This document shows, piece by piece, positions 1 to 9,387 of a stretch of 47,557 bases of DNA. Below the pieces are notes generated by a model. That model saw only the letters and a program-made list of their open reading frames with translations. It was not told the origin of the DNA and ran no database searches. Source of the DNA: Neosynechococcus sphagnicola sy1 (GTDB lineage Bacteria; Cyanobacteriota; Cyanobacteriia; Neosynechococcales; Neosynechococcaceae); assembly GCF_000775285.1 (NCBI RefSeq), contig NZ_JJML01000047.1, positions 1-47,557 on the forward strand, given 5' to 3'. A program made the translations under genes and the position numbers. Within the stretch, counting starts at the first letter, position 1, and each line of letters opens with the position of its first letter.

Positions 1-1
1 G

Positions 2-415
<414 letters not shown>

Positions 416-448
416 TTCCTCCTCGGTTAACGGTTGAGTCTGTTAAGT

Positions 449-480
449 CATCAGCGCTCCCTTCCCAGGGGGCGCTGATG
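449..480 (+). terminator. Hairpin downstream of psbA
   Basis: A 13-base stem (CATCAGCGCTCCC against GGGGGCGCTGATG, with one G-T pair) closes a 6-base loop 33 bases after the psbA stop. No T-tract follows, so it may be a transcript-stabilising 3' hairpin as much as an intrinsic terminator. It overlaps the earliest possible ATG (478) of the next gene, which argues for the later start at 508. Confidence 0.7.
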
Positions 481-507
481 ATGTTGGAAGCAATTGGAAC
501 GATCACG

Positions 508-1441
508 ATGGATCAATTTCCACTAGTGCTAATACCTCCTGCCATCCGACGTCTAAGGTCTGAGCTTCCTCCTGTACCACCCTTTCAGGATCAGATGCCT
601 GTGTGCCCTCGGGTTGACTTACAACTCATCAATATAAAATTGATATTTCTAGAAGCCTTGGGGCTGATGATCTTAGGAATTATCTTCACCCAGTTCTTGG
701 GTTACTTGGGAACTCTGGTATTGCTTTTAGGATTGGTGGGTTTAGCAATTCAAATCTGGCAGCAACGCCGCACTTACGCCCAACGGGCTCGGGAATATCA
801 CCAACAACTGGAAAGCTATTATCAAGCCCTGGAACTATACTGCAAGAAAGAACTTTGCTACCAAGCCGAGATGACGGCAGCTTGTAGCCCTGATAAGGTT
901 TCTGCCTACCAGTACCCACGACTTTTAAAAATTCTTGGTCGCACGGTGGTCGAAGATGGGGTGACCACGATCGCCCCTACATCCCCCGCGATCGCGATGT
1001 GGCTGCCAAGTCTACACCACTATTTCCCAGACAAAATCTCCACGGGTCTCTGGTTCAAAATGCCCCTAGAGCAACGACCCTATACGATTGATCTAGCTTA
1101 CATTGACCCGGCGATCAATTTGCGCATTGCCATTGAGGTGGATGAACCCTATGACCTGGAATCGCTACAACCGACGCAGTTTTTTGCGATCGCGCGCCGA
1201 TGAAGCCTGGAATACATTTTTCCTCGGTCAAGGCTGGCTCGTTGTCCGCTTTAGCCTCCAGCAAGTGACAGCGCAGCCCCAGTCCTGTTGTCGCGCGATC
1301 GCCCAGGTTCTCCACCAATTACTCGCGGACCCATTGCTATTGAAGCCTTTCGAGGAGGTACCGGAGTTAGTGCCAATGCCGCGATGGACTGAAGCGGAAG
1401 CCCGACAAATGCTAGCGCGGGAAAGGGTACTCTCAGAGTAA
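508..1441 (+). CDS. Membrane-anchored nuclease-like protein of unknown function (frameshifted)
   Basis: This reads as one protein of about 310 residues broken by a frameshift at the T6 run 1180-1185; removing one T joins the two frames. The N-terminus is proline-rich. A hydrophobic hairpin follows (LIFLEALGLMILGIIF, then GTLVLLLGLVGLAIQIW), then a charged helix that could form a coiled coil. The C-terminal part has IAIEVDEPYD, then, after the break, ADEAWNTFFLGQGWLVVRFSLQQV. This order (IEVDEPY, then an aromatic-rich GWLVVRF strand) resembles the restriction-endonuclease-like fold of DUF559/Vsr-type proteins seen in many cyanobacterial hypothetical proteins. That link is my inference. ATG 508 is preferred because 478 lies inside the psbA hairpin. 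The function is unknown. Confidence 0.7.
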
Positions 1442-1450
1442 AGGACACCC

Positions 1451-2065
1451 TTAGGCGGGCTGCCAAAACTGTGAGACTTCATGGCCTAACTGCTGCACCA
1501 TCTGCCGGAGCAGGGGTAAACTCAGACCAATGACATTGCTGTGACAACCCTCTAGTTTGTCTATAAACAGACCCCCACGACCCTCTAGGGCAAAGCAGCC
1601 TGCACAATTCAGTGGTTCGCCCGTGGCGATATAATCTGCAATTTCGCGATCGCTGATTTGGGCAAAATAGACCCGCGTTACCTGGGCTTTCACCAAGAGG
1701 CGACGATCTGCTGCCAATCCATCCACTAAGGCATGGCCGGTCCATAAATCCCCCACCTGACCTCGCATTTGTTGCCAGCGTTGGAATGCATCGTCGGGAT
1801 CCCTTGGTTTACCGTGAATGGTGCCGTTGAGGGCCAGCACTGAATCGCAGCCTAAAATCAGCTGGGGAAAGGCACCCTCCTCCGGCAGTTGCGCAGCAAC
1901 GGCTTCTGCTTTCAAGCGGGCTAAGGCTTGCACCAGTGCCAGGGGATCACTGAGTTGTACCTGGGATTCATCCACCTGGCTGGGAAAGACAAGCGGTGTG
2001 ATGCCAGCACTTTGTAATAATCGGTAGCGTGCGGGTGAGGCAGAGGCTAAAACAAAAGTACCCAT
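1451..2065 (-). CDS. maf: Maf-family nucleoside triphosphate pyrophosphatase
   Basis: Maf proteins hydrolyse non-canonical or methylated nucleoside triphosphates to monophosphates in the cytosol, as house-cleaning enzymes. The 204-residue length is normal. The N-terminus carries the family signature [13 protein letters not shown] (usually SxSPRR). The middle has [10 protein letters not shown], then GKPRDPDDA and [15 protein letters not shown], matching the family's acidic and basic active-site blocks. The C-terminal [22 protein letters not shown] is also typical. The ATG overlaps the last base of the psbP stop codon (TAATG), so the two genes are very probably cotranscribed and translationally coupled. 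The subgroup (dTTP/UTP against m7GTP preference) cannot be decided by eye. Confidence 0.92.
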   Translation of the reverse strand: MGTFVLASASPARYRLLQSAGITPLVFPSQVDESQVQLSDPLALVQALARLKAEAVAAQLPEEGAFPQLILGCDSVLALNGTIHGKPRDPDDAFQRWQQMRGQVGDLWTGHALVDGLAADRRLLVKAQVTRVYFAQISDREIADYIATGEPLNCAGCFALEGRGGLFIDKLEGCHSNVIGLSLPLLRQMVQQLGHEVSQFWQPA

Positions 2066-2616
2066 TAATAATTAACTTGGAAGGACTTCACAGCCTGTTC
2101 TAGTAAGGAATGAATCTTAGACCAGCGCTTCTCCGTGGTTGAAGCATTAAACGTATAGAGCTTCCCCCGGCTAACGACGGCACTGGCAAGGTTGTGTCGC
2201 TGCTGCTTGTTAGAGAGGGTGACGGCGTACTCTAGCAAATAATAGGTTTTAGCATCTATCTGGCGGGCTTCGGCATTTACCAGCTCGGCTTGTCGTCCCG
2301 ATCCAGGAGGGGCGATCGCAGCTTTTGAGAGGCGATAGCCGACTTCACCCGGAGTGCCCAAGTCCTCAAGAGTTTTGCCAGCCGGAATCGGATTAATTAC
2401 CACACTGACATTTTCGCTCTGCTCGATCAAGTCGTGAAAAACAATATCGGGGCCGCTGGTTACCTTGACAGGTGCCCAACCGACTGGATAGAGGAAGGCG
2501 TAACCATCGGAACTGTCTACGTAGGGTTGGAGACCACCCACGGCTAAGGCAGCTGGACAGGGACTCAGACTCAGACTCAACATGACCAGCAACATGGCTG
2601 CAAGCTTTTTCAGCAT
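2065..2616 (-). CDS. psbP: PsbP-family photosystem II lumenal protein (CyanoP)
   Basis: This is a PsbP-domain protein of about 183 residues, the cyanobacterial relative of the plant oxygen-evolving-complex subunit, thought to assist photosystem II assembly on the lumenal side. The N-terminus is a signal peptide (basic MLKKL, hydrophobic core, PAALA cleavage-like site). The Cys in LSLSPC could be a lipobox, but Pro at -1 is unusual, whereas many CyanoP proteins are lipoproteins. The mature part shows the family block [19 protein letters not shown] and the C-terminal [15 protein letters not shown] 2616 is chosen because AAGGAG lies eight bases upstream; the in-frame GTG at 2625 directly abuts that site. 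maf follows with a one-base overlap. Confidence 0.93.
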   Translation of the reverse strand: MLKKLAAMLLVMLSLSLSPCPAALAVGGLQPYVDSSDGYAFLYPVGWAPVKVTSGPDIVFHDLIEQSENVSVVINPIPAGKTLEDLGTPGEVGYRLSKAAIAPPGSGRQAELVNAEARQIDAKTYYLLEYAVTLSNKQQRHNLASAVVSRGKLYTFNASTTEKRWSKIHSLLEQAVKSFQVNY

Positions 2617-2831
2617 TTCCTTCACTCCTTCCGTGGCGGTGCTGCGGCCATCCCATCCGGTACTGTCTTGAGGAGAGATGCAACCTTTCTATTCTCCCAT
2701 CAATCATTTCCCAGAGTTGGCTGTCAACGTGCAGTTGTATGATTTGGAGCAGCCTATGATCATATCCATCCGTATAACGCTGAATACTTGCAGGCTGCAC
2801 CCTTGAACTTTCCCAGGCTCCTCCTCCCGGC

Positions 2832-3788
2832 ATGAAACAACTTTGGATATCTCTCAAGCCCTATCTCCGCTGGGCAATTCTGGGAGGAACCCTTTTTTTT
2901 GTCGCCAAAGTCTTGAAAGACAATTGGCAAGAGGTTGCCGCTACCCGTCTCGATCCGGGGGGCTGGATCTTTCTGATCGCTGCCTTGGTGGTGACGCTCG
3001 CTGCCCACACTTGGGCGGGGTGTGTCTGGGGCTGGATTCTTCGGGACCTCTATCAGTCAGTTCGCACCCCTTGGGCGATTCGTGTGTATCTCAAGACCAA
3101 TATTGCTAAGTACTTACCGGGGAATGTCTGGCACTACTATGGACGCATTGCCGCCGCCAAAACCATTGGGATTTCCCTGAGTACAGCTGCGTTAAGTGTG
3201 TTGCTAGAACCCTTACTGATGGCAGCGGCAGCCCTACTGCTCATTTTGGTCGGGAGTCAACAATCTTGGACAAAAATGCAGGGGGTGTTGCATGGCCTGT
3301 CCATTGTAGGCGTGGTCGGGTTGGTGTCTGGCCTGGTTGTGATTCATCCCAGGGTGCTGAATCCGCTGATGCGGTTTTGGAGCCGCCTCAAAGCCAAGGC
3401 AACCCATGGATTCCCCGCTGATGCTTCCACCTCTTATATCCGCTGCTATCCCCTCAAACCCCTGATGGGAGAACTGGTATTTCTCTCCCTGCGCGGCGCG
3501 GGATTCTTCTGTACGTTGCTGGCATTTAGTGTCATTCAGCCCAGTCAAGTCATTTTGGTGCTCACCACCTTTAGCCTTGCTTGGTTCCTGGGCTTAGTGC
3601 TGCCCGGAGCACCTGGGGGCATTGGGGTGTTTGAAGCTGCCGCGATCGCCCTGTTAGATAAATCCTTTTCACCTGGAATTGTCCTGACCACGGTTGCCCT
3701 GTATCGGCTGCTCAGTATTCTAGCCGAGACCCTGGGAGCTGGTCTCGTCTGTTTAGAAGAACGCTATTTGATGCATCCGGTTGACTAA
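2832..3788 (+). CDS. UPF0104 / YbhN-type integral membrane protein (flippase-like)
   Basis: This 318-residue protein has about eight hydrophobic segments and the hallmarks of the UPF0104 family (lysylphosphatidylglycerol-synthase transmembrane domain, AglD/YbhN-like). The conserved block TNIAKYLPGNVWHYYGR is present near residues 90-106, as is the C-terminal LGLVLPGAPGGIGVFEAAAIALL. Family members are proposed to move or use lipid-linked substrates. No catalytic LPG-synthase domain is attached, so this is not a full MprF. It is transcribed divergently from psbP across about 215 bases. Its stop abuts the stop of the convergent small membrane protein at 3789. The function in this organism is not shown by the context. 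Confidence 0.85.
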   Translation: MKQLWISLKPYLRWAILGGTLFFVAKVLKDNWQEVAATRLDPGGWIFLIAALVVTLAAHTWAGCVWGWILRDLYQSVRTPWAIRVYLKTNIAKYLPGNVWHYYGRIAAAKTIGISLSTAALSVLLEPLLMAAAALLLILVGSQQSWTKMQGVLHGLSIVGVVGLVSGLVVIHPRVLNPLMRFWSRLKAKATHGFPADASTSYIRCYPLKPLMGELVFLSLRGAGFFCTLLAFSVIQPSQVILVLTTFSLAWFLGLVLPGAPGGIGVFEAAAIALLDKSFSPGIVLTTVALYRLLSILAETLGAGLVCLEERYLMHPVD

Positions 3789-4106
3789 TCAAGTGGTTCC
3801 CAGGGTGATGCAACAGGTCAGCAGCAGGTTAATCAGGAGCAACACCGCCATGGTTGACTGAGTGACTTGGGGATGGGAGGACGGTACCACTAGCTGCCGC
3901 ACCAAAATGGAAGCCATGGTTCCGGTGGTATAGCTCATACATAGGATCAAGTAAGGCCAGCTGACGGAGAATTGCCAGATCAGAGCGCAACCCCAGATCA
4001 TAAACCAGCCTAATGCCAAAACCCCCATTACCAGTTCAATAAACTGTGGTGGGTGATTCCGACTTTCTTGCACTAGGGTGCGCCACCAGAATTGACACGC
4101 TCTCAT
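3789..4106 (-). CDS. Small membrane protein, unknown
   Basis: This is a 105-residue protein with three hydrophobic stretches (VMGVLALGWFMIWGCALIWQF, then WPYLILCMSYTTGTMASILV, then STMAVLLLINLLLTCCITL). I do not recognise a family. Its stop is immediately next to the stop of the convergent UPF0104 gene, with no base between them. It starts 12 bases after the panC/cmk stop on the same strand and may be the last gene of that transcript. The length, membrane pattern and tight packing favour a real gene. Confidence 0.6.
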   Translation of the reverse strand: MRACQFWWRTLVQESRNHPPQFIELVMGVLALGWFMIWGCALIWQFSVSWPYLILCMSYTTGTMASILVRQLVVPSSHPQVTQSTMAVLLLINLLLTCCITLGTT

Positions 4107-4118
4107 GGGAACCTCGAC

Positions 4119-5732
4119 TTATGTCGGTTCGCGACTGCTTAGCTTCTCAGATGTCTGGCCCATTCTAGCCCCCTGATAAAGCTGGACAATTTGGTCAACT
4201 ACTTGGTCAATGGTCAAGCCATCTGTTGGTATTGCAATTGCGTCCCCTGCTTGGCGTAAGGGTGATAAATTGCGTTCACTATCCTGCTGGTCTCGTGACA
4301 GAATCGCCTGCTCTAGCTGTGCAAGGCTGATCTCCTCTTTGCCCTGCTGCTGCAATTCCAGTTGTCGGCGGCGGGCTCGTTCTTGGATGGAAGCGGTGAG
4401 GAAAATCTTGACCTCGGCATCGGGAAACACATGAGTGCCAATATCTCGGCCTTCCATGACAATACCTCCCTGGCGACCAAAACGGCGTTGTTGGTTCACC
4501 AAGGCACGACGCACAGCGGGTTGGGCAGCGATCGCAGACACTTTGGCAGTGACGGCTAAACTTCGAATTTCCTCGGTGACATCCTCTCCCTGTACCCACA
4601 CTCGGAGAGTATCGTTCTCGGTGCCGATCTCGATCTGGCATTGGCTGACCAATTCAGCGATCGCGGGTTGATCGGTGATCTCGATCTGGTTTTGTAAGAC
4701 GAACCAGGTAATTGCCCGATACATTGCCCCCGTATCGAGATAGAGAAGCCCCAAGACTTGGGCAACCCGGCGAGCCACGGTGGATTTCCCAGCCCCTGCG
4801 GGCCCATCAATGGCGACAATGGGGCGGCGATTGCGCAGCAGCAGATTGTCGATCAGGCGGGTGGAACCGAGATAAGCCGCGATCGCCAAGAGTCCTTGGT
4901 CATCTAAAGTGGTTAAAGGCTTGAGGCTTTCGGGATCGACCAACTCAATATAATCAAGCTGTACCGTTGGCGCGGTTGCTAAGGTCTGGTTCACTGCCGC
5001 AATCAGCACCGGGGGCGATCGCTCCCCCGACCGGAATAATTGCTCAGCTCGTTGTAACCCTGCGAAGATCACCGCCGCTTCTTGGCGTTGTGGTGCTGAT
5101 AAATACTGATTTCGCGAACTCACCGCTAAACCACTGGATTCCCGAACCGTTGGACAGGCGATAATCTCAACGGGAAAATGCAGATCCAACACCAACTGGC
5201 GGATGATCGCTAACTGTTGCGCATCTTTCTGCCCAAAATATGCTCGGTCGGGTTGCACCAAATGGAACAGCATCGACACAATGGTGGCAACTCCCTGAAA
5301 ATGCCCCGGTCGAGAGCGTCCACAGAGGCCAGCGGTCAAACTAGGAGGGGGGAGCACCTGGGTTAATTGCCACGGCTTCTCGAGTTCAGCCCCTTGTAGC
5401 TGTAATGCCGTTGACGTTGGGGTAAAGAGCACATCTATCGATGCCTGCTCACACAATTGCCGATCTTGCGCTAGGGAGCGGGGATACTGCTGCCAGTCCT
5501 CTGTAGGGGCAAATTGCAGTGGATTCACAAAAATGCTGACCACAACCAGATCATTGTCACGCCGTGCCTGTTGGATCAAGCTGGTATGTCCCTCATGGAG
5601 CGCCCCCATGGTAGGGACAAAGCCAACACTGGGCTTGGCTGCACAAGCGAGCGCTGGGTGCAGCCATTTAGATCCATTGAGAATCTGATCGAGATAGCAG
5701 CGTAATCCTGCAACCGTCGAGAAGCTGCGCAT
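4119..5732 (-). CDS. panC/cmk: Bifunctional pantoate-beta-alanine ligase / cytidylate kinase
   Basis: One 537-residue polypeptide joins two enzymes, an arrangement known in cyanobacteria. Residues ~1-300 are pantothenate synthetase (pantoate + beta-alanine + ATP to pantothenate), with the nucleotidyl-transferase HEGH in VGFVPTMGALHEGHTSLI, plus FVNPLQFAPTED, GRSRPGHFQGVATIV and FGQKDAQQ. Residues ~305-530 are CMP/dCMP kinase, with the P-loop DGPAGAGKST, the LDTGAMYRA block, GRDIGTHVFPDAEVKIFLTAS and the lid region RARRRQLELQ. The linker between the domains is only a few residues. Both halves look complete and in frame, unlike several neighbours. The two reactions belong to coenzyme A and pyrimidine nucleotide metabolism, so the fusion is not explained by a shared pathway. 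Confidence 0.97.
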   Translation of the reverse strand: MRSFSTVAGLRCYLDQILNGSKWLHPALACAAKPSVGFVPTMGALHEGHTSLIQQARRDNDLVVVSIFVNPLQFAPTEDWQQYPRSLAQDRQLCEQASIDVLFTPTSTALQLQGAELEKPWQLTQVLPPPSLTAGLCGRSRPGHFQGVATIVSMLFHLVQPDRAYFGQKDAQQLAIIRQLVLDLHFPVEIIACPTVRESSGLAVSSRNQYLSAPQRQEAAVIFAGLQRAEQLFRSGERSPPVLIAAVNQTLATAPTVQLDYIELVDPESLKPLTTLDDQGLLAIAAYLGSTRLIDNLLLRNRRPIVAIDGPAGAGKSTVARRVAQVLGLLYLDTGAMYRAITWFVLQNQIEITDQPAIAELVSQCQIEIGTENDTLRVWVQGEDVTEEIRSLAVTAKVSAIAAQPAVRRALVNQQRRFGRQGGIVMEGRDIGTHVFPDAEVKIFLTASIQERARRRQLELQQQGKEEISLAQLEQAILSRDQQDSERNLSPLRQAGDAIAIPTDGLTIDQVVDQIVQLYQGARMGQTSEKLSSREPT

Positions 5733-5782
5733 GGGTTTGGCTAGGTCAACTTTTTGCTAGCCCTAGTCTAGCAGTGGGTTAA

Positions 5783-6937
5783 CTACTGCCCCAGTACCTC
5801 CAAGCGTACCGGAGCCACGCCGCTACTGACCAAACCAATGGTTTGCGCTGCCGCTGTCGATAAATCGATAATCCGACCATGGGAAAAGGGGCCACGATCG
5901 TTGATCCGTACCACCACCGAGCGACCATTATCGACATTGAAGACTCGCACCCGCGTCCCAAAGGGCAGGGAACGGTGAGCCGCAGTTAAATCGTATTGAT
6001 TGAAGGGTTCACCACTGGCACTGGGACTGCCATGAAAACCAGGCCCATACCAGGAAGCCATGCCACTCAACTGGAAGCGGACAGGCCCAAAAGCAATCTG
6101 TTGCACCTGCGACCGCGGCTTGCCAGCAACCTCCCGCAGGGGAGGGGCATTGCCGAGGAGGCGACGCAGGCGGTTGGCAACCTGTAGTGCCGTAGCTTCC
6201 GAGTTCTTTTGCTTTCCGGGAACCAGGGTGGAACTGTCAAGGGTGACGAGCAATCGACCACCAGCTTCGATGGTGTAGCGATCGCGCCGCACCCCGGTGG
6301 CATCTGGTTCTGCTTTCCACTGGACTTTGATGGTAGTGGGATCGATCTTGTCTCGTGATAGTTGATTCAGTTGCGCCGCCACCGCCGTTGCCCGCCAAAC
6401 TGGATCGGTGATTGCGGAGGTGGTGAGGCTGGAATCGGGGGAAGTGGCGCTGGAAATAGCGGTGATGCCAGTGACCGCTGTGGAAATGACTGCAGATTTA
6501 ACGTTGGCATTCAGCGGCGAGACTGCATTTCCAGGCGTACCCATTTTGATCGTCTGGGAGGAACGGCGACCAGAACCTAAGAAAGTTAGGATAGGGAGAT
6601 TCCGGACATACAGGGTTGCAGCCTTGCGTCCAGACCATTCATGGGGTTGGATTTTGGCGATGATTTCTCCACTGACTTGAGGCGTGGAAGGAGCTTGACG
6701 TTCGCCTACTTTTACAACATCACTGCGCTGCAGTTGCGCGGGGTTCAAAGGAATAGAGGTGGGAACTTGTGACAGTTGGGAAAGTGGTTTGATGGCAAAC
6801 GGTACAGCCCCTGAAGACGGGATAGTATCTTGACCTTGAGCTACTGCTACACTCTGCTTCACCTGGGAGGCATAAGCTGTCCCCAGGGCAGCAACAAGTA
6901 TTGCGAGTTTAAGGCCATTCCAATGTTTTTGATTCAT
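5783..6937 (-). CDS. rlpA: RlpA-like double-psi beta-barrel envelope protein
   Basis: This protein of about 384 residues has an N-terminal signal-like segment ([17 protein letters not shown]), a long Ser/Thr/Pro-containing middle region, and a C-terminal RlpA double-psi beta-barrel (~residues 290-380). The barrel is recognisable by [12 protein letters not shown], the [17 protein letters not shown] block, [11 protein letters not shown] and [11 protein letters not shown]. RlpA proteins are periplasmic, and some cleave peptidoglycan lacking stem peptides. ATG 6937 is preferred over the in-frame start at 6982 because it places the signal peptide at the true N-terminus. A leader with several hairpins lies upstream. 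Family assignment is firm; lytic activity is inferred. Confidence 0.9.
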   Translation of the reverse strand: MNQKHWNGLKLAILVAALGTAYASQVKQSVAVAQGQDTIPSSGAVPFAIKPLSQLSQVPTSIPLNPAQLQRSDVVKVGERQAPSTPQVSGEIIAKIQPHEWSGRKAATLYVRNLPILTFLGSGRRSSQTIKMGTPGNAVSPLNANVKSAVISTAVTGITAISSATSPDSSLTTSAITDPVWRATAVAAQLNQLSRDKIDPTTIKVQWKAEPDATGVRRDRYTIEAGGRLLVTLDSSTLVPGKQKNSEATALQVANRLRRLLGNAPPLREVAGKPRSQVQQIAFGPVRFQLSGMASWYGPGFHGSPSASGEPFNQYDLTAAHRSLPFGTRVRVFNVDNGRSVVVRINDRGPFSHGRIIDLSTAAAQTIGLVSSGVAPVRLEVLGQ

Positions 6938-7386
6938 ACGTCCATAGGTGAAGGTCACTAAGGAGGCGAGCGCAAGCCTCAAATCGGCACTGATGAGGGG
7001 AACCCCCTGCCACCGAAAAACTCATACTCGTTCCGTGTTCACTTTTGGTGAGTAACTGCAACAGACTATCACGAACTTCCTAGCTTCGGGATCAGGGTAG
7101 TACCTGCCTGACCCACAATTAAGCCTTAGCTCGAGACTCAGAGGTCTACAGGAAAAACTGTTCCTGACTGACTTTCCGCCGTCTCAGTACCCTAAAGTAA
7201 TATATTAATATATCGAAATATTTACAAAACTTTACAATTTGTCGATGTTTTTGCCCCTCAAATGCTCCTATTGGGGGATGCTCGATGATGAAGCTTGGGT
7301 AAAGATGGTGCTTTTTAAGGAAATTCGGCATTGCTGGGAATTGATGAGTAAAATACACCCTGCATAGAGTGTTGGCGATGTAAATC
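6938..7386. promoter_or_regulatory. Divergent rlpA-purM intergenic region with hairpins
   Basis: This 449-base stretch has no convincing gene. On the rlpA side lie three inverted repeats: GAGGC/GCCTC (6963-6980), AGGGG/CCCCT (6996-7008), and a nested hairpin GGGATCAGG/CCTGACCC (7088-7114) enclosing GGTAGTACC. Around 7198-7235 the sequence is very AT-rich with the palindrome-like AATATATTAATATAT, a plausible purM promoter zone. A minus-strand ORF at 7146-7388 (80 codons) overlaps the purM start, has no recognisable motif and is not called. Confidence 0.5.
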
Positions 7387-8414
7387 ATGGATTATCGTGA
7401 GGCAGGGGTCGATGTGGTGGCGGGTCGCGCATTTGTAGGCCAGATCCGCAAGCTAGTAGAACAAACTTACCGTCCGGAAGTCTTGGGGCAACTGGGTGGA
7501 TTCAGTGGCTGTTTTCAACTGCCCACGGGTTATCGAGAGCCAGTCCTGGTGTCAGGAGCGGATGGCGTTGGCACGAAACTGAAGCTCGCTCAAGAGCTGG
7601 ACTGTCACCATACTGTTGGCATTGATCTGGTCGCCATGTGTGTGAACGATGTCCTCACCTGCGGGGCGGAACCCTTGTTTTTCCTCGATTATTTGGCAAC
7701 CAGTCAACTCAACCCTGCCCAGTTGACCCAGGTGATCACGGGCATTTCCCAAGGATGCCAGACAGCAGGCTGCGCTCTGCTGGGCGGCGAAACAGCTGAA
7801 ATGCCAGATTTTTATCAACCCCAGGAGTATGACTTAGCTGGCTTCTGCGTTGGGATTGTGGAAAAAGGGCAGATGTTGGATGGTTCCCAGGTTCAGGTGG
7901 GCGATCGCGTCATTGGCTTAGGCAGTCAAGGGGTTCATAGTAATGGTTTTAGTCTGGTGCGGAAAATTGTCCGAGATCGTGGTTGGCAGTGGAGCGATCG
8001 CCCCAATCTCCTAGCTGGAGAAACCTTAGGAGCAGTATTACTTACACCGACCCAAATCTATGTCAAGCCAGTTTTAGCAGCGCGGCAGGCGGGTCTGATG
8101 GTTCATGGCATGGCTCATATCACCGGGGGGGACTGCCGGAAAATTTACCCCGTTGCTTGGGAATGAATCAAAGTATCAAAATAGACATTAGCACCTGGGA
8201 AATTCCCCCGATCTTTACCTGGCTTGCCCAGGCAGGAGATGTCAATCTTTCCGATATGTTCAACACCTTTAATATGGGAATTGGCTATGCCCTGGTTGTG
8301 CCTCCCTCCCAGGTAAAAGCAACCCTTCGCTGGTTTACTGACCGGGAAATGAATGCCTGGGAAATTGGCGGTGTCATCAATGGCGATCGCGAATTGCTGG
8401 GAATTCCTGAATAG
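7387..8414 (+). CDS. purM: Phosphoribosylformylglycinamidine cyclo-ligase (frameshifted)
   Basis: AIR synthetase catalyses the ATP-dependent ring closure of FGAM to AIR in purine synthesis. The N-terminal part has [17 protein letters not shown], then [13 protein letters not shown], the motif [13 protein letters not shown], and [11 protein letters not shown], all typical. Reading is broken after MAHITGG at the G7 run 8125-8131; one more G restores [15 protein letters not shown] and the rest of the enzyme ([17 protein letters not shown] near the C-terminus). Corrected length is 342 residues, the family norm. purM is normally indispensable for de novo purines and no second copy is seen here. A base miscalled in the G-run is therefore more likely than a dead gene. 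Confidence 0.95.
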
Positions 8415-9387
8415 GCCGGGATGCAGGCGTTGCTTCATCCAAGTATGCATCGAAGAGCTTAACAATGCCACAAGCCAGGTACAGGTAAATTTTGGGATTG
8501 CCAGAAAGAGTAGATTCATACCGCTAATCAGCAACACCGGAATGCATTGGCAGAGCCGCTGCGAGCTAGAACCCTCTTCGAGGATGGCACACAGAGTAGT
8601 GATGCCACAAACACAGACACCTCAGAAATCAAAGTCCAAATCCCTTGGGTTTTGAGTGTTACCGCCAGTGACTTCAGTGCAATTCAGTGTTGTGGAGATT
8701 AGCCATGCTCTTGATCAAGATCCCACCGGATTCCTAGCTTTCTCCGCTGCTAGAATCATCTCCCCAGGGAAGGTAAACTTTAGTTGCACAGCTTTGATCC
8801 CAGCCCAGAACAGATTATATTTAGAGGTGAAGCAGACAGGCTTCCCTGGCAGATTCAACAGCCAAGTTCACATCAAATCAATGAGGTAAAAAAGCTGTTA
8901 TTTCTCCGATCTGTCTCGTTAACCAACAGCATCACCCAAACGGCAAGCTGATACTTCCTCAATCTGAAACATAGGGAGATAGGCAACTAGTTGTTCAAGA
9001 GACTCTTGCAATTAGTGCAACTCTGTAGTTAAGACATAAGATGAGGAGTTTACTCGGTGGACTAGTCTTGGGTGTTGTTGTTTTTAAATGAAATTTTATT
9101 ATGTTCAATTCCGTAGATTTAAATGCTGAATTTCTCAGTCAATCGAAACTAAGGCTATAAATAAAACCAAAGCTGATCTCTTCAGTCTCTGAAAGTCTGC
9201 CCAGGATGGATTGTAATCGGGGCTTAAATCACCAGAGTCACCCAGTGGGTTGGAAGGCATCTGTAAATCAGAACTGCCTCTAGATCTTCGGTAAAGTGAT
9301 GGGCAACACTGTTTAGACCACAGTTTGCGGCTAGAACTTCTAGAGAGTTCTCTGCATCCCTTCCTTCTCATTCAGATAGCATTCATC
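8415..9387. other. Gene-free stretch between purM and the TIR-like gene
   Basis: I see no supportable gene in these 973 bases. The open frames here (for example 8353-8655 and 8656-8889 on plus) have no family resemblance, no convincing ribosome site and irregular composition. No tRNA, rRNA or CRISPR pattern was found by eye. It probably holds the promoter or leader of the downstream gene and perhaps eroded sequence. Confidence 0.4.

Noticed and set aside
6938-7150. ydaO-type c-di-AMP riboswitch upstream of rlpA
   Set aside because: The conserved CAGCTAAC-type core and the GGGAACCC block are absent; only generic hairpins are visible.
7146-7388. Minus-strand 80-codon ORF in the rlpA-purM gap
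   Set aside because: It overlaps the purM start, has no motif, and lies in the AT-rich promoter zone.
8415-9387. tRNA or small structured RNA genes
   Set aside because: No GGTTCGA/GGTTCAA-type T-arm with a matching acceptor stem was found by eye.
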